Part shown: piece by piece, positions 7,897-15,803 of the stretch
How the letters are laid out: each line of letters starts with the position of its first letter
How positions within the stretch are numbered: position 1 is the first letter of the stretch
DNA from: JAZDLC01 sp043802345
GTDB taxonomy: Bacteria > Planctomycetota > B15-G4 > JADJEK01
DNA: 21,168 bases
Direction of reading: 5' to 3'
Assembly: GCA_043802345.1 (NCBI GenBank)
Contig: JAZDLC010000104.1
Span: forward strand, 1 to 21,168
The notes under the pieces: model-generated
What the model was told of the DNA's origin: nothing
Seen by the model: the letters and a program-made list of their open reading frames with translations, nothing else
Databases searched by the model: none
Translations under genes and position numbers: made by a program

Positions 7897-8676
7897 GTGC
7901 CCAAGTGCATCTGTGATGCCCACAGAACCGCAGATCATGGGACGGGCGTCACAGGTTTCCGGGGAGCCTTCAAAGGCATCTGGATGTTGCTGGTGCTGGC
8001 GGCACTCCCGTCTTCGAGTGCGTCTGCCGGTGGCCCGCCGCTGGTTCCGACCGAGGTGAGCTACCAGTTCATCCGCCCCGAGAGCCCGGACGACCTGTTC
8101 TCGCTCCGCTATCTGGTTCCGCCCGGATTCAAGTCGGCCATCGTCATCTGCGATCAGCCCAAGTCGCTCGCCGGCCAGGCCGCGCCCGCCGGTTCCGTCG
8201 ACTGGTCCAGAGCGCTCCTCCTGCTCCCCCCGGATTCCGGATCTGGACTGGTCGGGGTCGACGGGAGGCTCCCGGCCAACATCAAGCCGCTTGAACTCTC
8301 CCGGTCGCTGGTGCAGGTCCGCATCCTGCTGGCCGACCGGGCCGCAAACACCTACCTCATCTCCGGCCCGATCCCACTCGGGCACGAGATCCCAATCAAC
8401 GAACTGGATCAGGAGGAACCATCGACCAACGATCCCGCGGCGGACACCATCATGACCGTCGCGGACCTCGGGCTCACGGAACAGCCGGGCGAAGAGGCAG
8501 AGGCGCCCCCTGAGGATAACTCCGATACCATCACCGGGTCGAGCCACCTCCTCGGCCTGGACACTCTTGTCAGCCAACCCTTTTCATACCTACCCCTCAC
8601 CTCTCTTGCCGGTGGGGGCCTTATCTGGTTCTCAAGCCATGACCAGCCCATACCCATTCAGGGCAGCGGACATTAG
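7897..8676 (+). CDS. Secreted or membrane-attached protein of unknown function
   Basis: I chose GTG 7897 because GGAGGAAA sits five bases upstream, giving 259 residues. An N-terminal region of about 30 residues is followed by a hydrophobic segment (IWMLLVLAALPSSSASA) and a likely signal-peptidase site before GGPPLVP. The mature protein has a beta-rich first half (VSYQFIRPESPDDLFSLRYLV and following), then an acidic, Pro-rich, low-complexity stretch (residues about 175-220), and ends in a hydrophobic tail, LAGGGLIWFSSHDQP. I recognise no family. The reading frame is also open upstream to 7681, and a shorter start at ATG 7984 is possible. Its 3' end overlaps the next gene's ATG by 38 bases, so the genes are probably expressed together. 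Confidence 0.6.
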   Translation: MPKCICDAHRTADHGTGVTGFRGAFKGIWMLLVLAALPSSSASAGGPPLVPTEVSYQFIRPESPDDLFSLRYLVPPGFKSAIVICDQPKSLAGQAAPAGSVDWSRALLLLPPDSGSGLVGVDGRLPANIKPLELSRSLVQVRILLADRAANTYLISGPIPLGHEIPINELDQEEPSTNDPAADTIMTVADLGLTEQPGEEAEAPPEDNSDTITGSSHLLGLDTLVSQPFSYLPLTSLAGGGLIWFSSHDQPIPIQGSGH

Positions 8677-9784
8677 CAATCTGTCCGAGCTCCGATCGGG
8701 TGGAGGCCTGGTCGGGATTCGGCTCCTGCGGGACATCGTCCGCTCAAGCCCCCCATCCGTGCTGCTGCGGCAGGCGAGGCAAGCGGTCGATCGCCTGGTG
8801 GACGAGGTTTCCGGAGTCGCCCGGAACGACCGCGGTCCGGAGGGCCCGCGGGAGAAGGCGGCGGAGTTCATCGTCCTGCTGAGAGCGGGTCTCTCCAGAG
8901 CCCGCACCATCTCGGCTCTCGTCAACTGCGTCGCCGAATCGGCCGCCAGGGCCCGGTACCGAAGCGGGCGGATCGTCGACTTCCTCTCCACCTGGCTGTT
9001 CATCTGCGGCGAGCAGTTCATCGCCGGCCTGGACGACAGGACGGCGTCGCTCGAACTGGAGGCGGCCCATCCGAGACTCTGGAATCAGGCCAGAGCCCGA
9101 ATCCTCGAGACTCTCGAGGCCGGTTCGGGACGGCTTCAGGCCGGCCGGCGATTCCGGCTGGCGGAGACCTACCTGACCCGCTTCCGGCTGGTGCGAGCCC
9201 GGAACGACGAACGGGAACGGACGCTCTCAGGCGGCACCGGCGCCTGGTCGGCCCAGAAATCGCCTGGGGAACCGGACCTGGTCGCCGCGATCGTGATCGA
9301 CCTCTTCGTGCTCTCGCTCTCCGACCTGCAGCAGAGACTGATCGTGTCCCAGATACCGGGCCCGGGAAGCGAGTTCGGGCCGGCCGGTCAGGAGGAACGG
9401 GAGTACGCCCGTCTGTGGGCTCCGCTGCGGGCGGTGCGCACGGATCAGGCGTTCGAGCACTGGCCGAAGGTCCTGGCCGGACTGCCGCTTCACGAGCATC
9501 GGGCGGAGCAGGAGTTTCTGAACGGTCTGGCGACCCACCTGCGCCGGACCTGGAACTGGTTCCTCCCGGATCGGGCACCCTTCGGGCAGCTGCGGACGGC
9601 ACTGCGGAAGATCGAGGCCGCGGGTCTGGAGGTCGCCACCGCGGAAACCGACGAGCAGCGCGTCGAGCGCATCTTCCGGATCTATGCCAGCACCCTCTCG
9701 TTCATCGTGCGGCTGGCGACGGAGGACTCGGAGAGCCAGGTGCTCGACCTGGAAGACGACACGTCCACAGGAGGTGTTCTGTGA
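8639..9784 (+). CDS. Helical cytoplasmic protein of unknown function
   Basis: The 381-residue protein has no signal peptide and no clear membrane segment. It is Arg/Glu/Ala/Leu-rich and predicted mostly helical by eye. A middle segment, IVIDLFVLSLSDLQQRLIV (near residues 222-240), is the most hydrophobic part, and the C-terminus is acidic (VLDLEDDTSTGG). I recognise no catalytic motif and no known domain. The start is uncertain: ATG 8639 has a weak ribosome-binding site, and a TTG at 8567 in the same frame is an alternative. Its TGA overlaps the next gene's GTG as GTGA, so the two proteins are likely made in a coupled way and may interact. The position directly before an anti-sigma-like gene is where an ECF sigma factor often lies, but the sequence does not resemble one. 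Confidence 0.65.
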   Translation: MTSPYPFRAADISNLSELRSGGGLVGIRLLRDIVRSSPPSVLLRQARQAVDRLVDEVSGVARNDRGPEGPREKAAEFIVLLRAGLSRARTISALVNCVAESAARARYRSGRIVDFLSTWLFICGEQFIAGLDDRTASLELEAAHPRLWNQARARILETLEAGSGRLQAGRRFRLAETYLTRFRLVRARNDERERTLSGGTGAWSAQKSPGEPDLVAAIVIDLFVLSLSDLQQRLIVSQIPGPGSEFGPAGQEEREYARLWAPLRAVRTDQAFEHWPKVLAGLPLHEHRAEQEFLNGLATHLRRTWNWFLPDRAPFGQLRTALRKIEAAGLEVATAETDEQRVERIFRIYASTLSFIVRLATEDSESQVLDLEDDTSTGGVL

Positions 9785-10824
9785 ATCCAACCCCGAGGCA
9801 ACGCCCCGAGCGATCCAGGGTCGATTCGGGCCCATCCCTGGGCTACACCTGCCCCTCCTCGACAACCGACTTCAAGAGCCTGCTGGCGGCCGTGCGGCCT
9901 CTCGGAGACACCGATACCGTGGCGCGCCACGCGGCCAACTGCCCTGGCTGCTTCGACCGCCTGTGCGATCTGTTCCTGGCCACCGCTCCGGACGACTCTG
10001 ATCCGATCCACGCCATCGTGGACGGTTTCAACGGATCGTTCTATCTGCTGGCGAAGGCGCTGCTGGACGCGCGTCCCGACCGGGCTCCGGCGCACTTCAC
10101 CTACGATCAGTCTCCAATGGCCGTCAACGACGCGGTCGAAGTGGCCCTTGACCGGCTGAGCGCCCTGGACGAGTACTCGGACGGGAGAATCACGCTGAGC
10201 GGCGAAGCCGCCCCACTCCAGCAGTTGATCCGCGACGCCTCCCTCTCTCCCCGGCAACCGGCGGCCCTGGCAGAGACCATTCTCAAGCGCAGCATCTCCA
10301 TCGGAGGGCGCCACGGCCTGGACTCCGCCAATCTGCTCGGGTTCCTTCGATACCAGCAGGGCAACCTCGAGAATGCCAAACTGCTGTTCACCACCGTGAT
10401 CGACCGGCAACCGGTGGACGGCTATGAGCGGGAAACCCAGGCCCACGCCATGAACAACCTGACCGGCGTCCACCTGGGGCTGGGCGACCTGAAGAGCGCC
10501 ATCCTCTGGTGCGAGCGCTCGCTGATGTTGAAAGAGCGGCTCGGGATCGACTCCCGTTCCAACTACGTCAATCTACTGTTCTTCTGGCTCGAGCAGGGGA
10601 CCGCCTACGGTCTCGCCCGGGCCCGGCATTACCTGCGTACCCTGATCGCCGTGGATTCGGGCAAGCAGTACCTGGAGAAGACCGTCCGCCAGGATGGGTA
10701 TGACGGTGTCCTCGAGAAACTCCACCGGAGCGGGCTCGACCGGGAGTTCCCCGAACTGTCCCTTCCCCCGAGGGATACCCAGAAGACCTCGGAGCTGAAG
10801 CAGAGTGGGGAAGGAAGCGAGTAG
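9781..10824 (+). CDS. Zinc anti-sigma-like domain protein with TPRs
   Basis: The start is GTG 9781, six bases after a strong AGGAGGTG site, and the product has 347 residues. Residues 50-57 read HAANCPGC, the HxxxCxxC signature of ZAS/zf-HC2 anti-sigma domains. Cys24 and Cys62 lie close by. From about residue 160 onward there are TPR-like helical pairs (NLLGFLRYQQGNLENAKLLF, AMNNLTGVHLGLGDLKSAIL), including the typical Leu/Gly/Ala spacing. There is no transmembrane helix, unlike most anti-sigma factors, so the protein is probably a soluble zinc-dependent scaffold or regulator. It is translationally coupled to the preceding unknown gene. Metal binding and sigma interaction are inference from the motif. 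Confidence 0.65.
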   Translation: MNPTPRQRPERSRVDSGPSLGYTCPSSTTDFKSLLAAVRPLGDTDTVARHAANCPGCFDRLCDLFLATAPDDSDPIHAIVDGFNGSFYLLAKALLDARPDRAPAHFTYDQSPMAVNDAVEVALDRLSALDEYSDGRITLSGEAAPLQQLIRDASLSPRQPAALAETILKRSISIGGRHGLDSANLLGFLRYQQGNLENAKLLFTTVIDRQPVDGYERETQAHAMNNLTGVHLGLGDLKSAILWCERSLMLKERLGIDSRSNYVNLLFFWLEQGTAYGLARARHYLRTLIAVDSGKQYLEKTVRQDGYDGVLEKLHRSGLDREFPELSLPPRDTQKTSELKQSGEGSE

Positions 10825-10901
10825 CACCCCTCTCCATCGCCGGTTCCTCCGCGCTCTCTTCGCACTCGCTGCGATACGATGGTTGTGGAGGAGATCGTGC
10901 C
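10825..10901 (+). promoter_or_regulatory. Short intergenic gap with possible promoter and ribosome-binding site
   Basis: A TACGAT sequence near 10873 could serve as a -10, but I see no matching -35. GGAGGAG about eight bases before ATG 10902 is a good ribosome-binding site and decides that start. No terminator follows the preceding operon, so read-through into the lipoprotein gene is possible. Confidence 0.3.
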
Positions 10902-13900
10902 ATGGATCAGCAGAGTTGCAGGCGGCTGGGAGCGAGCGGGCGTCGTGGCCGGAGTGAGGGCGGCCCCGGCGCTGTGGTGGACCGCCCGTGCGGGGGGCCC
11001 GGCGCGGCGCAGTCAGCCGCCCTGGTTGCCGCGCTGCTCCTGGCGCTCGGCACCACCGGTTGCGGCAAGAAGGAGTCCCTCCCCACTCCGGCTGCACCCG
11101 CTGAGGTCAGAGCGGCGCCTTCTGAGGTCCCGCCTTCTGAGGTCCCGCCTTCTGAGGTCCCGAAGGAGTCCCCTGACCTCCCGGAAGAGAAGATCCTCCT
11201 GGTCGACCGGGCCGCGGAGTACGGCCTCACGTTCCTTCATCGCTCCGGCCAGAAGGGCACGTTCAACTATCCGGAGATCATGTGCGGGGGCGTCTGCCTC
11301 GCCGACCTGAACGGAGACGGCGCCCTGGATGTCTATCTGGCGCAGGGTGGCCCGGTGCCGGGCGATCCGGGCGATCCGGGACGCAACGCGCTTTTTTTGA
11401 ACGACGGAACCGGGAGGTTCAGCGATGCCTCGGCAGCGTCGGGCGCCGATGATCCCGGCTACGGGATGGGAGCCTTTGCCGCGGACGTGGACGGGGATGG
11501 GGATCAGGATCTGTTGCTCACGAATACGGGCTCGCTGGTGCTGCTCCAGAACCAGGGGGAAGCGACCTTCGAGGACATCAGCCCCCAGGCAGAGCTGGAA
11601 AACCGGGAGGGCTTCTGGCTCAACGCCGCCTTCTGCGATCTCAATCAGGACGGAAACCTCGATATCTACGTCTCCAACTACACCCTCTGGCGGCCGGGGG
11701 TCGATCCGAAGTGCTTCGCGCCGGGCGGGAGTCCCGACTACTGCAATCCGGTCTCCTATCAGGGGGCGAACGACCTGCTGCTCCTGGGGAGGGGGGACGG
11801 CCACTTCGAGGATGCAACGCAAGCGAGCGGCATCGGCGCCGCGGCCACGAGGTCGATGGGCGTGGTGGCCTTCGACGTGGAGGCGGACGGCGACCTCGAC
11901 CTGTACGTGGCGTGCGACGGCGAGGCGAACCTGCTCTGGATCAACCAGGGCGACGGGACATTCGTGGACGAGGCCCTGATCCGCGGCGTCGCGCTGAACA
12001 GCGCCGGGGCGCCCGAGGCGAGCATGGGCATCGTCTGCGCCGACCCGGACGGGGATGGGGACGAAGATCTGCTGGTGACCCACCTCGAACGGGAGACGAA
12101 CACGTACTACCGGAACGACGCCGGTTTCTTTTCGGACATGACCTCGGCGATGGGGCTTTCGCAATGGACCCGGCCCGACACCACCTTTGGAGTCGGACTG
12201 CAGGATCTGGACCACGACAAGTACCTGGATCTCTTTGTGGCCAATGGAGGGGTGGCGTGGCCATCACGTCTCATCGATCCGGAGAATCCGTATGCGCAAC
12301 CGGATCGCGTCGCCAGGGGGACGCCGGGAGGGCGCTTTCTGGCCGCGATGACGGTGGGTTCGGACGGGGCCAACGGCCCGGACAACACCGCCGACACATC
12401 GCGAGGCGCGGCCTTTGGCGACCTGGATGGGGATGGCCTGGTCGATGTGGTCGTCATGGTTCGGAACAAGCCGGCCAGGCTGCTCCACAACGAGACCAGG
12501 ACCAACGGGAACTGGATCGGCTTCCGCCTGATCGCTCCGGCGCCCCACGCGCTGATCGCGACCGTGCGTGTGGATCAACTGCCCGAACTGGGTGTGAGGG
12601 CTCTGCGCCCCCATTCCAGTTACCTCGGATCGAGCGAGGAGGTGGTCCGGTTCGGGTTGGGTTTCTACCACACACCGGTGAGCGTGGTGGTCAAGTGGGC
12701 CACCGGCCAACAGGAGCGTTTCGAGGGGCTGGCCACGAACCAGATCCACTCCTTGCGCCAGGGTGCGGGAGGCGAGGCAACACCTTTCGCCGCGGGCACT
12801 GGGCCGGTCACTCTCGATAACCAGCCGGCGCGGCCATCGGAGCCCGGGGAGCTCTCGACTGATCTGGCCGCCACCACGGCGGGAAGCGGCGCCGAGGCCG
12901 GCCCCTTTCCCCCGCTCCTCATCGAGAAGGTGGGGCCGCGGGGCCAGCAGGCGGTTCTCGATCCGGCCGCGCTTGCCGCCTGGTGTGAACGGGCGGGACT
13001 GCCGCCTCCTCCGAACCTCAGGGATCTCGATGCGCCCACCTGGAAACTGGTTCATCCCGCCATCGAGGCTGCAGGCCGTACCCCGTCCCCCGACACTTTC
13101 GGCTCGCTGGCGATGTTCTACGACGGCCACAACGCGGGCGAGTCGGCCCGGGAACTCTATGAACGGCTGGTGAAGATGCAGCCGGAAGAGGCCCGCTGGT
13201 GGCACCTGCTGGGCCGGGTCGCCTTCGACCTGGGCGATCCGGAGCGGTCGAGAACGGCATTCGAAAAGGCCGTGTCACTGGCGCCCGACGAGCCGGCCGG
13301 ATTCGCCCGCCTGGCGGACGCGCAGCTCGCGACGGGCCAGGTGGATGCCGCCCTCGAGAGCTGGCAGCAGTACCTGCGGCTCAGACCAAGGAACCCGTAC
13401 GGCCTGACCGGGCTGGCGCAGACCGAGGAGAGACTGGGCCGCCTCAAAGAAGCGCTCGAGTCCGCGGAAGCGGTTCTGGCGCGAAACCCACGAGCCCGTC
13501 CGGCGCTAGTGCTGGCCGCGCGCGTGGCCGCCCGGCTCGGCAAGCTCGAGCCGGCGGAGGAGTACGGCGAGCGAGCCGCCGCCCTCTCCAAGAACGATGC
13601 TCCCGGCCTGGTGGACAGTGTCGATCTGGCAATGCGCGCCCACGCGCGCTCCCTGGCCTACCTGCGGGCGGCGGTCAATCACTTCAAGGAGGGGGGGAAG
13701 TACGAGGAAGCCCTGGAAGCCGCCCGGCTCCTGGCGGAGCGCCGTCCCGACGAGGCACAGAACTGGCAGATGCTGACCTGGCTCTCCATGATGCTGAGGC
13801 GGAGCGACGAGACGGCCGAATACGCCAGGACGGCGCTCGAGATCGATCCGAACTTCGCCCCCGGCTGGGAGTTGGTGGCGAAGAGCCGGCTGGCGGGAGG

Positions 13901-14195
13901 GGAGCTCGAGTCCGCCCTGGAGGCGGCTGAGAAGGCCATCTCCATCGATTCCGCCCACGCCCCCGGTTACATCGTCAAGGGGATGGTTCTGGGCAGCCTG
14001 AACCGGTTCGAGGAGGGGCTCGCATCGCTGAAAACAGGGCTCGCAAAGATCCCGGATGACATCGACGGCCTGGCGATGAAGGCGTTTTGCCAGCTCAATC
14101 TGGGAAGGCGGGAGGAGGCGCTCGGCACGATCGATCAGATTCTGAAGCTGGTACCGGATCACCGGTGGGCGCTGAAGGCGCGGGAAGAGTTGTAA
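10902..14195 (+). CDS. Lipoprotein with VCBS/FG-GAP repeats, ASPIC/UnbV-like segment and TPR tail
   Basis: The 1097-residue protein begins with an Arg/Gly-rich stretch and a hydrophobic signal ending in a lipobox (LGTTGC, Cys54), so it is probably lipid-anchored. Next is a Pro/Glu linker with a triplicated SEVPP unit. Seven Asp-rich loops of the DxDGDxxxD type follow (for example DLNGDGALD, DVDGDGDQD, DLNQDGNLD, DLDGDGLVD), matching the calcium-binding blades of VCBS/FG-GAP beta-propellers. Around residues 560-620 a GVRALRPHSSYLGSSEEVVRFGLG segment resembles the ASPIC/UnbV domain of CRTAC1-type proteins. From about residue 720 to the end there are some ten TPR units (for example WWHLLGRVAFDLGDPERSRTAFEKAVSLAP). 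Such proteins are common in Planctomycetota and Acidobacteriota, with unknown roles, presumably surface binding or scaffolding. A terminator follows directly. Confidence 0.85.
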   Translation: MDQQSCRRLGASGRRGRSEGGPGAVVDRPCGGPGAAQSAALVAALLLALGTTGCGKKESLPTPAAPAEVRAAPSEVPPSEVPPSEVPKESPDLPEEKILLVDRAAEYGLTFLHRSGQKGTFNYPEIMCGGVCLADLNGDGALDVYLAQGGPVPGDPGDPGRNALFLNDGTGRFSDASAASGADDPGYGMGAFAADVDGDGDQDLLLTNTGSLVLLQNQGEATFEDISPQAELENREGFWLNAAFCDLNQDGNLDIYVSNYTLWRPGVDPKCFAPGGSPDYCNPVSYQGANDLLLLGRGDGHFEDATQASGIGAAATRSMGVVAFDVEADGDLDLYVACDGEANLLWINQGDGTFVDEALIRGVALNSAGAPEASMGIVCADPDGDGDEDLLVTHLERETNTYYRNDAGFFSDMTSAMGLSQWTRPDTTFGVGLQDLDHDKYLDLFVANGGVAWPSRLIDPENPYAQPDRVARGTPGGRFLAAMTVGSDGANGPDNTADTSRGAAFGDLDGDGLVDVVVMVRNKPARLLHNETRTNGNWIGFRLIAPAPHALIATVRVDQLPELGVRALRPHSSYLGSSEEVVRFGLGFYHTPVSVVVKWATGQQERFEGLATNQIHSLRQGAGGEATPFAAGTGPVTLDNQPARPSEPGELSTDLAATTAGSGAEAGPFPPLLIEKVGPRGQQAVLDPAALAAWCERAGLPPPPNLRDLDAPTWKLVHPAIEAAGRTPSPDTFGSLAMFYDGHNAGESARELYERLVKMQPEEARWWHLLGRVAFDLGDPERSRTAFEKAVSLAPDEPAGFARLADAQLATGQVDAALESWQQYLRLRPRNPYGLTGLAQTEERLGRLKEALESAEAVLARNPRARPALVLAARVAARLGKLEPAEEYGERAAALSKNDAPGLVDSVDLAMRAHARSLAYLRAAVNHFKEGGKYEEALEAARLLAERRPDEAQNWQMLTWLSMMLRRSDETAEYARTALEIDPNFAPGWELVAKSRLAGGELESALEAAEKAISIDSAHAPGYIVKGMVLGSLNRFEEGLASLKTGLAKIPDDIDGLAMKAFCQLNLGRREEALGTIDQILKLVPDHRWALKAREEL
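11118..11162 (+). repeat. Three perfect 15-base tandem repeats
   Basis: CCTTCTGAGGTCCCG occurs three times head to tail (11118-11132, 11133-11147, 11148-11162) inside the lipoprotein gene. It encodes three successive PSEVP units just after the lipidated cysteine. The unit length keeps the reading frame, so copy-number change would only alter linker length. Confidence 0.95.
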
Positions 14196-14201
14196 GAAAG
14201 C

Positions 14202-14239
14202 GAACCGGAGCCGCGCCGAGGGCGCGACTCCGGTTCTTT
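14202..14239. terminator. Bidirectional intrinsic terminator
   Basis: GAACCGGAG (14202-14210) pairs perfectly with CTCCGGTTC (14228-14236). After one C/A mismatch, CGCGCC pairs with GGCGCG around a three-base loop. The + strand continues with TTTC, and the - strand with GCTTTCTT. The hairpin lies between two convergent genes, seven bases after one stop codon and 25 after the other, so it likely ends both transcripts. Confidence 0.85.
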
Positions 14240-14263
14240 CATGACATCAGACGTGGACGGCGA

Positions 14264-15220
14264 TCAGGGATTGACCGTGATATCCAGCCCGTTCGTGGTG
14301 ATGAAACCAGTCACGCTGTCCTTCAGCACGTTCTGTACGAACACATGGCCCGCCGTCGCGAGTGGTGCGATGGTGAAGTGGATGGCTCCACCACCCGGTC
14401 CCGCGCCCGGGATGGCGCCGAGGGGCAGGAAGAACCAGCCCGGAGCCAGGTCGAGGGTGCATCCGCCACCAGGCAGCGGCTGCGTTCCCGTGCCTGTGCT
14501 GAAGCACATGAACCAGAGCGCGCCACCCTCGCAGTCCCACAGATCCACGGTGAGAGGCTGTCCCACCTGCGCGCAGCCGATCTCGAACATCGGGATGAAG
14601 CCGCCGTTGCCGGGGCAAGCCGTTCCGAACGAGCTCACGAGGCCGCAGTTCGCGTCGTAGTAGAGGTTGACGAATCCGGAGAGCCAGTTGGCGTCGATGC
14701 CGCCCGTGACGTCGTCGTACGCCTCGTTGAACTCCATCCAGATCTGGCCGTCCGTCAGCACCGGAACGTCCGGGATGCCGTTGTCGGTCAGGTCGATGAC
14801 GCCGCCGCTGGTGAAGTGGCCGCGTCCCGGGCTGCTGAAGGCGAATCCAGGAGTCAGCCAGAGGCCGGATCCATCCTGGTCGGAGCCGTCGAAGTAGATC
14901 CTGGCCTCGTTCAGCCAGCTATAGCCGACCGTGGCGATGGACACGTTCCAGGAGACCGCGGAGAAGTTCGCCCCGGTGCCGCCGGTGGTGTCATAGAGCC
15001 ACACATTGAAGGCTGAGCCGGGTGAGTCCCAGCTATTCACGCCGGCGACCGGAACGCTCGCCGCGGCCAGATAATCCACACCCGGGGTCACCATGACCGG
15101 GTTGACGACAGTGACGCCACTCGTGGCGCCGATTGCGCCTCCGGTAGCCGATTTCTGGGCCTGGGCCTCGAGGCCAAGGCCAAGCAGGACAGCAGTCGCG
15201 ATCGCAATCGTTAGCTTCAT
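14264..15220 (-). CDS. Secreted protein with Cys/Gly/Pro-rich C-terminal module
   Basis: The 318-residue protein starts with a clear Sec signal (MKLTIAIATAVLLGLGLEAQA, cleavage likely before QKS). The ATG at 15220 is preceded by GGGAGTGAG. The mature part is rich in Gly, aromatic and Asp residues and looks beta-sandwich-like. The last 110 residues hold several Cys and the order FGTACPGNGG, GQPLTVDL, LPGGGCTLDL, FVQNVLKD, GLDITVNP. This resembles, from memory, a C-terminal module repeated in many secreted proteins of Planctomycetota and related phyla. Function is unknown. It is a single-gene unit with its own leader and a shared terminator, so it is probably expressed independently. Confidence 0.7.
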   Translation of the reverse strand: MKLTIAIATAVLLGLGLEAQAQKSATGGAIGATSGVTVVNPVMVTPGVDYLAAASVPVAGVNSWDSPGSAFNVWLYDTTGGTGANFSAVSWNVSIATVGYSWLNEARIYFDGSDQDGSGLWLTPGFAFSSPGRGHFTSGGVIDLTDNGIPDVPVLTDGQIWMEFNEAYDDVTGGIDANWLSGFVNLYYDANCGLVSSFGTACPGNGGFIPMFEIGCAQVGQPLTVDLWDCEGGALWFMCFSTGTGTQPLPGGGCTLDLAPGWFFLPLGAIPGAGPGGGAIHFTIAPLATAGHVFVQNVLKDSVTGFITTNGLDITVNP

Positions 15221-15309
15221 CTACTCACTCCCTGATTTAGGAAAGAACGACCAAAGCACACAGCTCGGGTATTGGAGACAATCCCTAGTGCTCCCTTGCC
15301 GAGTTGCGA

Positions 15310-15339
15310 AGTATAAACGGTCCTGACAACCCAAGGTTG
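15310..15339 (-). promoter_or_regulatory. Possible promoter with overlapping palindrome
   Basis: On the - strand, TATACT (15310-15315) is a good -10 candidate and would give a leader of about 80 bases for the secreted protein gene. No consensus -35 is present. The perfect palindrome CAACC-CAA-GGTTG (15327-15339) covers the -35 position and could be an operator for an activator or repressor. Tentative. Confidence 0.3.
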
Positions 15340-15458
15340 GTGTTTTTGTCGGGAGTGGTGAGATCAGACCCGGACCGCCAGGCCACGCGCCCGGCTCGCC
15401 TCCACCGCTCCCTCGGGCAGCACTCCTAAAGCCATTTGTCTGAATCCCTTAACTCCTC

Positions 15459-15496
15459 CCCGCCAGAGCCGAGGGCTGCGGCTTCTCCCCGGCGGG
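15459..15496 (-). other. Hairpin directly downstream of the MazG-like gene
   Basis: CCCGCC (15459-15464) pairs with GGCGGG (15491-15496), and AGCCG (15467-15471) pairs with CGGCT (15479-15483), with unpaired bases between the two stems. The structure begins four bases after the MazG-like stop codon, at the end of the long - strand gene chain. It has no U-run, so it may mark a transcript end only with help from other factors. Confidence 0.35.
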
Positions 15497-15499
15497 CTC

Positions 15500-15802
15500 C
15501 TATCCCTCCCGGACCGGTTCCTTGCAGACGCATGGTTCGCCCTCACAGCGGGGGCAACCGGCCTGGTACTTCCGGACGGCGACGCTTTCCAGGTCGACGC
15601 CGGCGATCGAGGCCAGGGTGGAGAGCCAGGCCAGGCAGTCGGCGAACTCGCCTTCCAGCTCACGCTGGTTCTTGCGACGCAGGGCACGGGAGAGCTCACC
15701 GACTTCCTCGGCGAACCACATGAAGGTGCCCCCGAGACCCCGGCCGCGATCCTTCTCGTAGTAGATCGCCTCGATCTTGCGCTGAAACTCCTCGATCCTC
15801 AT
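15500..15802 (-). CDS. MazG-like nucleotide pyrophosphohydrolase
   Basis: The 100-residue protein has the metal-binding pattern of all-alpha NTP pyrophosphohydrolases: EExxE at residues 32-36 (AEEVGELSRAL) and ExxD at 52-55 (EFADCLAWL). These enzymes split non-canonical nucleoside triphosphates into monophosphate and pyrophosphate. A Cys cluster near the C-terminus (GCPRCEGEPCVC, residues 82-93) looks like a small zinc site and recurs in some short MazG relatives. The exact substrate cannot be told from sequence. Its ATG comes one base after the stop codon of the upstream phosphatase-like gene, so it is surely co-translated or co-transcribed with it. Confidence 0.85.
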   Translation of the reverse strand: MRIEEFQRKIEAIYYEKDRGRGLGGTFMWFAEEVGELSRALRRKNQRELEGEFADCLAWLSTLASIAGVDLESVAVRKYQAGCPRCEGEPCVCKEPVREG

Positions 15803-15803
15803 C

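Larger units (their letters stand above)
15221..15499. other. Intergenic region between the secreted protein gene and the MazG-like gene
   Basis: About 280 bases without a credible gene. It holds a possible promoter and palindrome for the secreted protein gene (near 15310-15339) and a bulged hairpin just after the MazG-like stop codon (15459-15496). The remainder shows nothing I can name. Confidence 0.5.

Noticed and set aside
6617..8059. Long + strand open frame opposite priA and crossing the intergenic region
   Set aside because: It mostly mirrors priA codon structure, its composition is low-complexity Arg/Gly, and no domain is recognisable.
8639..9784. Reading the helical protein as a diverged ECF sigma factor
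   Set aside because: It is 381 residues long, about twice the usual ECF size. No region 2 or region 4 signature is visible. Only the position beside an anti-sigma-like gene suggested it.
11118..11162. CRISPR-like repeats
   Set aside because: The 15-base units are contiguous, without spacers, and they encode an in-frame peptide repeat.
11013..12215. 400-codon - strand open frame opposite the lipoprotein gene
   Set aside because: It is a shadow of the strongly biased third positions in the VCBS-repeat region. No start signal or motif supports it.
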